Origin: Tindallia californiensis
GTDB lineage: Bacteria; Bacillota; Clostridia; Peptostreptococcales; Tindalliaceae
NCBI RefSeq assembly: GCF_900107405.1
Contig: NZ_FNPV01000001.1
Coordinates: forward strand, 62,001-126,000
Length of the DNA: 64,000 nucleotides
Direction of reading: 5' to 3'
Part shown: positions 52,253-60,169 of the stretch, one piece after another
Layout: each line of letters starts with the position of its first letter
Numbering within the stretch: position 1 is the stretch's first letter
The notes under the pieces: model-generated
Seen by the model: the letters and a program-made list of their open reading frames with translations, nothing else
Told to the model about the DNA's origin: nothing
Database searches by the model: none
Made by a program: the position numbers and the translations under genes

Positions 52253-53755
52253 TTACAAAATTGGCTCTTTATCCTCGCCACTCCATTTTTCTGTATTAAT
52301 CAATTTATCTGTACTTCTGATCAATCTTATCATTTCCGTCATGCCAATTTCAATTTGATTTAAGCTCACAGCGGCAATACTAATTCGCAACCGCTCATAA
52401 ACCGGTTTATTTAAGTAAAATAAACGGCCTGGAGCAAACACAATATTTTTATTCGCTACTTTAGAATAAAGTAGCGAAGCATCAACCCCTTTAGGTAGCT
52501 CAATCCAAAAGTTCAGTCCTCCCGACGGTATTCTGCACGTTATCTCTTTCGATAAGTCACTCTCCAGAATTGATTTTATAGCACAAAATCGTTTATAATA
52601 TTCGTTAGTCAGTTTTTTCATATTTCTATCCCATTTCCCATGGTGAAAATATCGTTCCAGAGCTCTTTGGAGTAATCCAGAAGTGGATATATCTGTAGCC
52701 TGCTTCGCCATGACCAAAGTACTATAGACTTTGGAAGGAACTATCATATATCCTAGCCTAAGTCCCGGCATAAAGATCTTCGAAAAACTTTTAATATAAA
52801 TTACCCGTTGGTATCGATCAAGAGACTTTAAGGTATTAACAGAAGATGAGTCAAAAGCAAACTCGTTCACGTAATCATCCTCCAAGATCGTAAAATCATA
52901 TTTTTCGCTAAGTTCAATGATTGCTTTTAATTTTTCAAGGGTATAACTAATTCCGGTTGGATTTTGAAAATTAGGCATAAGGTACACTAGTTTAGGCCGT
53001 AATTCTTTGACTGTCTTTTCAAATAAGTCAATATCAATCCCATCAGATGTTAACTCTATGTCTTTCACTCGAGACCCTCTGGAATAAAAAGCGGCAATGG
53101 CACCGCTATAAGATGGACGCTCGATTAGTACCGTATCTCCAGGCTGAAGTATTCCTTTTGCCACCAAGTCTATCCCTTGCTGCGCTCCGGAAATAATTTG
53201 TATTTCTTCCGACGTCGTACTGATGCCATTACATTTTGCTAAATCAGCCATACGCTGCCTCAAAGGAGCATACCCTCTGCTATCCTGATAACTAAATGCA
53301 AATCCTTTATCACGATCTAGCACTTCTAGCAGCGCTTCTTTAAAATCATCTACAGGAAACAAATCTGGCGAAGGGTTCGCGCTAGCAAAATTAATAGTTT
53401 CTTCTGTTATAGATATATTTCTTTCAGTCATTTGGTTTAATTGCTTTAACTGTATTTTTTCCCATTCTTCATTCACTAAGACATTTCCCATTATGTCGTT
53501 GTTTTCAAAATTCACATAGGTTCCGCTTCCCCTTTTTTTAATTACCAGTTCATCTCGCTCAAGTAACTCGTAAGCCTTAACCACCGTTACTGTGTTGACA
53601 TTCAGCACGCCAGCCATTTTTCTAACGGCAGGTAATCGATCTCCGTGCTTTAACTTTTTGTTGCTAATTAATTGTTTTATTCCACAATATATTTGAATGT
53701 ACAAATGACTTGTTTTATTGCTGTCAATATTCATCTGATGAACCCAGTGATCCAT
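52253..53755 (-). CDS. MocR-type regulator (GntR HTH plus aminotransferase domain)
   Basis: The protein is about 500 residues. Residues 10-80 form a GntR winged helix (SHLYIQIYCGIKQLI, GDRLPAVRKMAGVLNVNTVTV), and 110-480 form a class I aminotransferase fold with PLP-binding K326 in YIKSFSKIF. MocR proteins sense a PLP ligand, often an amine or amino acid, and control adjacent genes. The start is ATG at 53755 since AAAGGAG is 8 bases upstream; GTG at 53761 is too close to it. It is divergent from the ABC exporter genes by about 50 bases, so it may control them (inference). Confidence 0.9.
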   Translation of the reverse strand: MDHWVHQMNIDSNKTSHLYIQIYCGIKQLISNKKLKHGDRLPAVRKMAGVLNVNTVTVVKAYELLERDELVIKKRGSGTYVNFENNDIMGNVLVNEEWEKIQLKQLNQMTERNISITEETINFASANPSPDLFPVDDFKEALLEVLDRDKGFAFSYQDSRGYAPLRQRMADLAKCNGISTTSEEIQIISGAQQGIDLVAKGILQPGDTVLIERPSYSGAIAAFYSRGSRVKDIELTSDGIDIDLFEKTVKELRPKLVYLMPNFQNPTGISYTLEKLKAIIELSEKYDFTILEDDYVNEFAFDSSSVNTLKSLDRYQRVIYIKSFSKIFMPGLRLGYMIVPSKVYSTLVMAKQATDISTSGLLQRALERYFHHGKWDRNMKKLTNEYYKRFCAIKSILESDLSKEITCRIPSGGLNFWIELPKGVDASLLYSKVANKNIVFAPGRLFYLNKPVYERLRISIAAVSLNQIEIGMTEMIRLIRSTDKLINTEKWSGEDKEPIL

Positions 53756-53806
53756 AAGCACAACTCCTTTTCATCCATTTCTCAAAGAATAATCCGAGGT
53801 GATATT

Positions 53807-55549
53807 TTGTCCAGCTATTTAACTTTAATACCTTTCATCAAAAAATACAAATGGTTTTATTTATGGGGCGTTCTTTCCTTGATAATGGTGGATGCTCTTC
53901 AACTAGCCATACCCGAAATACTAAGACGTATAACAGACGCTTTACAATTTGGCACATTAGAAAAACAGCAACTATTCATGTATAGCCTCACTATTTTATT
54001 CATTGGCTTATTAATGATGCTTTTTCGGTTTCTTTGGCGTATTTTAATTATCAATTCGTCGAGGAGAATGGAGTATGAACTGAGAAATGAAATGTTCGAA
54101 CAGTTCCTTCGATTATCTACTTCTTATTATAATGATAAAAAAACCGGGGATTTAATAGCACATGCAACTAATGATATTTTAGCTGTACGAAATGCCGCTA
54201 GTGGTGGGATCATCACTTTTACAGACGCACTCTTTCTAAATCTTGCGGCTGTTACTATGATGATTCTTACAACAAACCTTAAACTAACGCTCATCGCCTT
54301 GATCCCAATGCCTATTTTAGCATTTGCTATCTACCAATTCGGCGCCTCAATTAACCAGCGTTTTAAAATTGTTCAAGAAGCTTTTTCCGAATTAACAGAA
54401 TCTGTTCAAGAAAGTTTTTCTGGCATTAGAGTGATTAAATCTTTCTCAAGAGAAGAACAAGAAATACATCTATTTGACCAATCTAATGAGAATCTTTTTA
54501 ACAAAAATATGAATCTTGCGATACTTTTCGGCACATTTTCTCCAACCATTCAGTTTATTTCGAGCATCAGCTTTTTTATCACTCTTATTTATGGTACCCA
54601 ATTAGTCATGAATCACACGATTACACTAGGTTCTTTTGTTGCCTTTAACGGATATTTAGCCTCCATGGTTTGGTCCGTTCCTGTCATTGGATTTGTGATA
54701 AACATTTTGCAACGTGGTGCTGCCTCTATGTCTAGAATAAACAAACTTATGGAGGAAACACCCAACATTGTTGAAGCATCTGACGCTATTGATTTGAGAA
54801 ATGTCCATGGACATATAGAGTTCTCAAATGTTACCTTTTACTATACGACCGATAAAGTGCCGATTTTAAAAAACTTCACCTTTCACATTGATCCAGGAAG
54901 CACTATTGGAATTATGGGGCCGACTGGAAGTGGAAAAAGCACGATTCCTACTTTATTACTTCGTTTGTATGATCCCGATGATGGAGAAATAAAAATTGAC
55001 GGCATTCCTATTAAGGATACTTCTCTTAGATCACTTAGGGATCAGATTGGATATGTAGAACAGAATAGTTTTATTTTCTCAGCATCCATCTATGAAAACA
55101 TCGCCTTTGGAAAAGAGGATCATAGCAAAGAAAATATTGAAATGGCAGCAAAGTTGGCTGGGCTACATCAAGATATAGTAAGCTTTCCGGAAACTTATAA
55201 CACGCTTATTGGTGAAAGAGGCGTCACACTTTCGGGTGGCCAAAAGCAAAGACTAGCCATTGCCAGAGCACTCGTTAAAAATCCACCGATCCTCATTCTT
55301 GATGATTCTCTATCAGCGGTTGACACACAAACAGAGGAAAGAATTCTGGAAGGTATTAAGAGTACCATTCATGCAAAAACAACCGTTATTATTGCCCATC
55401 GTATTTCCACTTTGAAATACTGTGACAAAATATTAGTTTTAGACAATGGCAGACCTTCAGAATATGGTTCTCACGAAGAATTGATAAAGCTTGATGGATT
55501 TTATGCTTATCAATACTATCAGCAAATGTTGGAAGATGAAATTACTTAG
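53807..55549 (+). CDS. ABC exporter half-transporter with degenerate Walker B (BmrC-like)
   Basis: The protein is about 580 residues, with six membrane helices (about 15-300) and an ABC domain: Walker A GPTGSGKST (371-379), signature LSGGQ (475-479), and Walker B LILDD, where the residue after the conserved Asp499 is Asp500 instead of the catalytic Glu. That is the mark of the degenerate-site subunit in heterodimeric exporters such as BmrCD or TM287/288. The TTG start at 53807 has GAGGTGA just upstream; the reading frame is open from 53672, but that would overlap the divergent MocR. The partner follows after 18 bases. Confidence 0.9.
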   Translation: MSSYLTLIPFIKKYKWFYLWGVLSLIMVDALQLAIPEILRRITDALQFGTLEKQQLFMYSLTILFIGLLMMLFRFLWRILIINSSRRMEYELRNEMFEQFLRLSTSYYNDKKTGDLIAHATNDILAVRNAASGGIITFTDALFLNLAAVTMMILTTNLKLTLIALIPMPILAFAIYQFGASINQRFKIVQEAFSELTESVQESFSGIRVIKSFSREEQEIHLFDQSNENLFNKNMNLAILFGTFSPTIQFISSISFFITLIYGTQLVMNHTITLGSFVAFNGYLASMVWSVPVIGFVINILQRGAASMSRINKLMEETPNIVEASDAIDLRNVHGHIEFSNVTFYYTTDKVPILKNFTFHIDPGSTIGIMGPTGSGKSTIPTLLLRLYDPDDGEIKIDGIPIKDTSLRSLRDQIGYVEQNSFIFSASIYENIAFGKEDHSKENIEMAAKLAGLHQDIVSFPETYNTLIGERGVTLSGGQKQRLAIARALVKNPPILILDDSLSAVDTQTEERILEGIKSTIHAKTTVIIAHRISTLKYCDKILVLDNGRPSEYGSHEELIKLDGFYAYQYYQQMLEDEIT

Positions 55550-55567
55550 TAGCGGGAGATGACACTA

Positions 55568-57520
55568 TTGAGCACTTTTTTGGAAGAAGAAAAAATTGAA
55601 AAAGCATATGATAGCACCCTGATGAAACGATTGCTTCAATATGCTAAACCTTATACAGTTTTATTACTGATAGCGGTTATTTTGTTATCTTTTACGGCTT
55701 TCGCTGAATTGGCTCAGCCATATCTCTTTAAGATCGCCATCGACGATCATATAAACTACTCAGAGAAAGAATATATGCTAGACAGCGAGTTAGCACTACA
55801 TTTTACTAATTATGAAACTGGCGATATCATTAGAGTACTTAGAGATGATCAAGATTTCTACCTTAATCAAATCCACGACGAGAATAAGCTGTCCTCTGCT
55901 CAAGTTGCTGCCTTGAGATCTGAAGATACTACCTCTGTACGAACACTTGGTTTGATCCTTATAGGTATTTACTTTATCGCTTTTTTTCTCAATTTTGCAC
56001 AGGTCTATATCCTTAATTATGCCAGTAATAAAATAATTTTCTCAATCCGTCACGATTTATTTAGCCACCTTCAGCATATGTCCATTTCATTTTATGATAA
56101 TCAACCTATCGGACGGCTCCTTACAAGAGTTACCAATGACACCGAAACACTCTATGAAATGTATACCAATGTCCTCGTAAATCTTTTTAAGGACCTATTT
56201 CTTTTAATCGGTATCATCGTAGTAATGATTAGTCTGAACATACAACTAGCCTTAATCACATTTTCCATGATCCCTGTCATTCTCCTTTTTTCTTATTTTT
56301 TTAGATCTAAAGTTCGCAAAGCTTATCGCGAAGTCCGTATGCGATTAGCAAACGTTAACTCCTCATTAAATGAAAATATTTCAGGCATACAAACGACTCA
56401 TATTTTCAAAAGAGAGGAGCAACAATACTCACGTTTTGTAAAATTAAACGATTCTTTATTAAAAGCCAATGAACGAGAAACCTTAATTTCAGCTTTTTTC
56501 AGACCTGGAGTTGAGTTTCTTTACTCTTTATCAATAGCGCTCATCATTTATTATGGTGGTGGTCTGGTAATGAATCAAGCTATCGAGTTTGGCGTTTTGT
56601 TTGCATTTATTAACTATATCAGGCAGTTCTTTCAACCCATTAACAATTTAACAGAGAAATACAATATCCTTCAGTCTGCAATGGCATCTTCTGAACGAAT
56701 ATTTGAACTGATGGATCATCCACCTCAAGTCGTCAACAGACCTAACCCCCAAAAACCCCAAACCATAAAGGGGCATATCGAATTTAAGAACGTATGGTTC
56801 GCTTATAACAATAAGGAGTGGATATTAAAAAACGTCACTTTTGAAATACAGCCTGGAGAGTCAATCGCCTTTGTGGGTGCAACTGGAGCTGGAAAAACTT
56901 CTATCATAAATGTCCTATCAAGATTTTATGATATTCAATCCGGAAGCATCCTAATCGACGGCATTGATATAAAAGATTATGATCAACAATATCTTCGTAG
57001 TCACATTGGTATTGTTCAGCAGGATATGTTTCTTTTTTCCGGCACGATCGCTGATAATATAAGCATGAATCAAAATGACTTGTCATTACAACAAGTTCAA
57101 CATTTTGCCAAAAAAGTAAATGCTAACCATTTTATCGAAAAACTTCCTAATGGATACCTGGAGTCTGTTATGGAACGAGGCAAAAACTTTTCTACAGGTC
57201 AGCAACAGTTGATCTCATTCGCTCGAACGCTAGCGGCTAATCCTTCCATTTTAGTATTGGATGAAGCAACGGCACATATCGATACAGAAACAGAAAGTTA
57301 TATTCAACAAGCAATTCCGGAACTTATGAAAAGCCGAACGACACTCGCTGTCGCCCACCGACTTTCTACCATTCAACATTGTGATAATATTATTGTTCTT
57401 CATAAAGGAGAAGTTGTCGAAATGGGAAAACACCAAGACTTACTGCGCAATAAAGCTCACTATCACAAACTATACAAGCTTCAATACCAATCTATTCGTG
57501 ATAAACATCCCGTATCATAA
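55568..57520 (+). CDS. ABC exporter half-transporter with consensus catalytic Glu and altered signature (BmrD-like)
   Basis: The protein is about 650 residues. An insertion of roughly 65 residues (about 60-123) lies between the first two membrane helices, as in BmrD. Walker A is GATGAGKTS (437-445), Walker B VLDEAT has the catalytic E566, but the signature is FSTGQ (541-545) instead of LSGGQ. Together with the upstream subunit this yields one consensus and one degenerate ATP site. It should export drugs or lipids. TTG at 55568 is preferred since GGGAG lies 9 bases upstream; ATG at 55559 abuts it. Confidence 0.9.
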   Translation: MSTFLEEEKIEKAYDSTLMKRLLQYAKPYTVLLLIAVILLSFTAFAELAQPYLFKIAIDDHINYSEKEYMLDSELALHFTNYETGDIIRVLRDDQDFYLNQIHDENKLSSAQVAALRSEDTTSVRTLGLILIGIYFIAFFLNFAQVYILNYASNKIIFSIRHDLFSHLQHMSISFYDNQPIGRLLTRVTNDTETLYEMYTNVLVNLFKDLFLLIGIIVVMISLNIQLALITFSMIPVILLFSYFFRSKVRKAYREVRMRLANVNSSLNENISGIQTTHIFKREEQQYSRFVKLNDSLLKANERETLISAFFRPGVEFLYSLSIALIIYYGGGLVMNQAIEFGVLFAFINYIRQFFQPINNLTEKYNILQSAMASSERIFELMDHPPQVVNRPNPQKPQTIKGHIEFKNVWFAYNNKEWILKNVTFEIQPGESIAFVGATGAGKTSIINVLSRFYDIQSGSILIDGIDIKDYDQQYLRSHIGIVQQDMFLFSGTIADNISMNQNDLSLQQVQHFAKKVNANHFIEKLPNGYLESVMERGKNFSTGQQQLISFARTLAANPSILVLDEATAHIDTETESYIQQAIPELMKSRTTLAVAHRLSTIQHCDNIIVLHKGEVVEMGKHQDLLRNKAHYHKLYKLQYQSIRDKHPVS

Positions 57521-57570
57521 CAGACGAAAAACCCCTTGTTAAATCAACAAGGGGTTTTTCGTCTGTTATG
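57516..57570. terminator. Perfect 25-base inverted repeat: bidirectional intrinsic terminator
   Basis: Arms 57516-57540 and 57546-57570 are perfectly complementary with a 5-base loop. Each strand has a GC-rich CCCC/GGGG core followed by TTTTT. The left arm contains the stop codon of the ABC gene, and the right arm lies 9 bases past the small Cys-rich gene, so it ends both convergent genes. Confidence 0.9.
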
Positions 57571-57579
57571 CACTCCCTA

Positions 57580-57723
57580 TTATTCTTCTTGCAAAAATAT
57601 TCTTTCCTGCAATTCACAACTTTCCAAAACGCATGTATTAACAACGCAATGTATGCAAGTTGTAATACCACATTTTACCTTCTTCCTGCTATTTACACTT
57701 TCATTATTCTTTTGTTTTTGCAT
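57580..57723 (-). CDS. Small Cys-rich protein (47 residues), unknown function
   Basis: This small gene has a strong AGGTG ribosome site 7 bases before its ATG and a near-consensus promoter (57773-57801). The product is 47 residues with six cysteines: VKCGITTCIHCVVNTCVLE followed by SCELQERI. The pattern C-x4-C-x2-C-x4-C-x4-C recalls short metal-binding clostridial proteins of the DUF1540 type, but I cannot assign it with certainty. It ends in a bidirectional terminator shared with the ABC exporter. No membrane or signal sequence is seen. Confidence 0.72.
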   Translation of the reverse strand: MQKQKNNESVNSRKKVKCGITTCIHCVVNTCVLESCELQERIFLQEE

Positions 57724-57772
57724 GATGAAGCACCTCCACTATAATAGTATATTCGTCAGTTTTATGATGAAT

Positions 57773-57801
57773 ATTATATCAAAGTTTCATTTTTCAGTCA
57801 A
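57773..57801 (-). promoter_or_regulatory. Near-consensus sigma-A promoter for the Cys-rich gene
   Basis: On the minus strand TTGACT (57796-57801), a 17-base spacer and a perfect TATAAT (57773-57778) give one of the best promoters in the window. Confidence 0.8.
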
Positions 57802-57948
57802 CCAGTAATGAATTTTTTCTTTTTTTTATTTCATTTTTTTGTAGGTATTCCTGATGTCTTTCGTAGCCAATTGTTATATCAACGTATCCGCCGATCAATT
57901 TATTTCCCTAGATTTTATTTATGCAAGTTTTTTTCATCTTTTTTCACT

Positions 57949-57977
57949 TTGACTTCTTTATCCCTTCACTGTAAAAT
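57949..57977 (+). promoter_or_regulatory. sigma-A promoter for the PHP gene
   Basis: TTGACT (57949-57954), a 17-base spacer and TAAAAT (57972-57977) lie 101 bases before the start at 58079. Confidence 0.75.
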
Positions 57978-58078
57978 AAATACCGGAAAGACAACTTTCA
58001 TTCACACTGTTACAAAAGCACAAAATGCCAAAAGTGATTATCTGCAGGAAAAACCAAGAACAAACAGGGAGGAACCTC

Positions 58079-58885
58079 ATGATTGATTATCACGTTCATA
58101 CACACCACTCCTTCGATGGATTTCATTCCATGGAAGAACTTGTTACAAAGGGAATTTCTTTAGGGCTGTCAGAAATATGTTTTACTGATCATAAAGATTA
58201 CGATTACGATGGTAAAGGTAGTGAGTTTACTTTTTCTTATAAGGATTATTTTTTTGAACTCGAGCAGATGCAAAACAAATTTGAGGATAAAATCTCTATT
58301 AAATCAGGGGTTGAATTTGGTCTTCAGCCTCATAATATTAAACAGTACGAAGACGACATCGCTTTATTCCCTTTCGATTATATTATCGGATCCATTCATA
58401 GTGCAAAAAAATCCGATATTTTCATTGGAGATTTTTTCGAAACTCGGAACCAAAAACAAGCTTACGATGATTATTTCGATGATATGTTGCAGGTAATCAG
58501 AAAAAATGCTACTTTTTCTGTTCTGGGACATATGGATGTCATTAAACGATATGGAGACTTCCCTTCCCCCTTATCCTTAAATGAATACATTGAATACCCA
58601 AGGACTATTTTTAAGGAGATCATCCAGCAAGACAAGGGCATCGAAGTCAATACTTCAGGCTTTCGCTATAACCTAAACGCAACGCATCCTTCTATCGATT
58701 TACTCAAACTCTTTCATCAATTGGGTGGCGAAATAATTGTACCAGGTTCCGATACTCATCAAATCAATGATTTAGGCTTTCATTTGATAGAGACACTAAA
58801 GCTTCTTCATCATATAGGTTATCGTTATATCGCTTCTTTCGATAAGATGAAACCTCGATTTCATAAAATAGAATCCTTCTTGTAA
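58079..58885 (+). CDS. hisJ: PHP-domain histidinol-phosphatase (HisJ type)
   Basis: This 268-residue PHP metalloenzyme begins MIDYHVHTHHSFDG, supplying the first metal ligands (HxH). EICFTDHKD, then GVEFGLQP, YIIGSIHSAK and LGHMDVIKRYG contribute further His and Asp. The end has PGSDTHQIND. This composition and length fit the Bacillus-type histidinol-phosphate phosphatase, but PHP proteins are hard to separate and no other his gene is near. The start at 58079 is set by GGGAGG 7 bases upstream; the frame is open further up but lacks a site. Confidence 0.82.
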   Translation: MIDYHVHTHHSFDGFHSMEELVTKGISLGLSEICFTDHKDYDYDGKGSEFTFSYKDYFFELEQMQNKFEDKISIKSGVEFGLQPHNIKQYEDDIALFPFDYIIGSIHSAKKSDIFIGDFFETRNQKQAYDDYFDDMLQVIRKNATFSVLGHMDVIKRYGDFPSPLSLNEYIEYPRTIFKEIIQQDKGIEVNTSGFRYNLNATHPSIDLLKLFHQLGGEIIVPGSDTHQINDLGFHLIETLKLLHHIGYRYIASFDKMKPRFHKIESFL

Positions 58886-58913
58886 TCATCGTAATAAATT
58901 AGATGATCATCGA

Positions 58914-58955
58914 CACAAAAAGCAGCTATCTTCTTCAGATAACTGCTTTTTTGTG
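58914..58955. terminator. Bidirectional terminator between the PHP and GGDEF genes
   Basis: The arms CACAAAAAGCAG...TATCT and AGATA...CTGCTTTTTTGTG pair with small mismatches across a short loop, and T-runs occur on both strands. The two genes converge here. Confidence 0.75.
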
Positions 58956-58972
58956 CGCCTACTCCATAATAT

Positions 58973-59593
58973 TTACACATCATGATTTTCTAACATTTCT
59001 TCTAACCAAGCTCTTATAAGTCCAGATTCTGTCTTATTTCTTTTTGAAGCTATTTCTCGTAGCTTAAGTGCCATTTCTTTAGTAATACACACATGCTTTT
59101 CTACCCAATCATCCCTAACAGCAAGGCAAATCCGGTTTTTCCCAAGGGTTTTTGCTTTCACTAAGGCTTTATCAACTGCTTCTATCAAAACTTCTTTCGT
59201 TTTACCATTATGAGGAAAGGAAGCTATTCCGGCACTAAACCTTATTTTAAGGCTTTTTTCTCCCACCATCATCGTATGTTCTGATCGAAAATTCCTAATT
59301 TCTTCTATTAAAATATTCCCTGTTTCTCTGGATGTGTCAGGCATCATTACTAAAAATTCATCTTTATGTGTCCTACATACCAAATCATCTTCTCTAAGAT
59401 TTTCTACCAGCATTTTGGCCGTATTTCGAATTACTTGATCTCCAACATATTCTCCATAAAAACGGTTAACGGTTTCAAAATCATCTATATTTAATTTCAC
59501 TAGGACGATTTCTTTGGAAAATGTCAGAATTTCATTTTGCAAATGATGATAAAATTCTTTATCTGTCATAAATCCTTCAATCATTTTTATCAT
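58973..59593 (-). CDS. GGDEF-like protein with degenerate active site and ribbon-helix-helix-like tail
   Basis: This 206-residue cytoplasmic protein has no sensor domain. Residues 8-163 fold as GGDEF: substrate-binding LNIDDFETVNRFYGE near 34-48, but the signature motif reads HKDEF (76-80) instead of GGDEF or a known variant. The inhibitory-site RxxD (R67-D70) is kept with the expected five-residue spacing. Residues 167-203 (VCITKEMALKLREIASKRNK, then a second helix) look like a ribbon-helix-helix DNA-binding unit. So it may be a cyclic di-GMP-sensing regulator (inference). GGGGGTG lies 7 bases upstream of the ATG. Confidence 0.8.
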   Translation of the reverse strand: MIKMIEGFMTDKEFYHHLQNEILTFSKEIVLVKLNIDDFETVNRFYGEYVGDQVIRNTAKMLVENLREDDLVCRTHKDEFLVMMPDTSRETGNILIEEIRNFRSEHTMMVGEKSLKIRFSAGIASFPHNGKTKEVLIEAVDKALVKAKTLGKNRICLAVRDDWVEKHVCITKEMALKLREIASKRNKTESGLIRAWLEEMLENHDV

Positions 59594-59689
59594 AAACTTT
59601 CACCCCCTAAAGGTAGTCTCATCTCAATGTCACTCCTAGGGATAAAATACCCAAATTGTTCACAAAATCACAGTAAAATATTTCCTCTA

Positions 59690-60136
59690 TTATCCTTCCT
59701 TCTTTATTAAGGCTATCTCATCTCCTTCTTTTACTATCCCACCTTTAAGTACTTTAGTAAAAATGCCTTCTCTTGGCATCACACAGTCACCAACTTTTTG
59801 AAAAATTTCACATCCATGATGACATTTTTTGCCAATCTGCGTCACTTCTTGTATCGTTTCACCAACCTTCAATCTCGTTCCAATCGCTAACTCATACAAA
59901 ACAATTCCTTCCGTTAAAATATTTTCTGCAAAAACCCCTGGCTCCAGCTTGTCTATTAGCCCGAGCTTTCTTATTTTGTCAACACTTTCCTGGCCAAGCA
60001 AACTCACCTGACGATGCCACTCACCTGCATGAGCATCATTTTGTAGGCCATAATTTTCTATGAACTCTCCTTTTTCTATAGGTGTCTTAACGACGCCCGT
60101 TTCTTTACTTAAATTAATCGACAGCACCTTAGCCAT
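59690..60136 (-). CDS. MOSC domain protein
   Basis: This protein of about 148 residues is a single MOSC (molybdenum cofactor sulfurase C-terminal) domain: GVVKTPIEKGEF, NILTEGI, and the conserved Cys segment KKCHHGCEIFQKVGDCVMPREGIF. MOSC proteins bind and may deliver sulfur to the molybdenum cofactor. The adjacent moeA genes agree. ATG at 60136 is chosen since AAAGGAT lies 7 bases upstream; ATGs at 60145 and 60142 are in the site. Confidence 0.9.
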   Translation of the reverse strand: MAKVLSINLSKETGVVKTPIEKGEFIENYGLQNDAHAGEWHRQVSLLGQESVDKIRKLGLIDKLEPGVFAENILTEGIVLYELAIGTRLKVGETIQEVTQIGKKCHHGCEIFQKVGDCVMPREGIFTKVLKGGIVKEGDEIALIKKEG

Positions 60137-60169
60137 TATCATCATCCTTTACTTAAAATAATTACTTGC

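Larger units (their letters stand above)
57724..58078. other. Intergenic region, 355 bases
   Basis: It holds the leader and promoter of the small Cys-rich gene (57773-57801, minus) and the promoter of the PHP gene (57949-57977, plus). Between them is a T-rich stretch (57802-57948) in which I see no gene, hairpin or repeat. The open frame there has no ribosome site. Confidence 0.6.

Noticed and set aside
57536-57808. Plus-strand open frame of 90 codons after the ABC exporter
   Set aside because: It begins inside the terminator repeat, has no ribosome site and is antisense to the small Cys-rich gene, which has both promoter and ribosome site.
57808-58086. Plus-strand open frame rich in Phe and Ser before the PHP gene
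   Set aside because: It is T-rich low-complexity sequence covering the PHP promoter, with no ribosome site and no recognisable domain.
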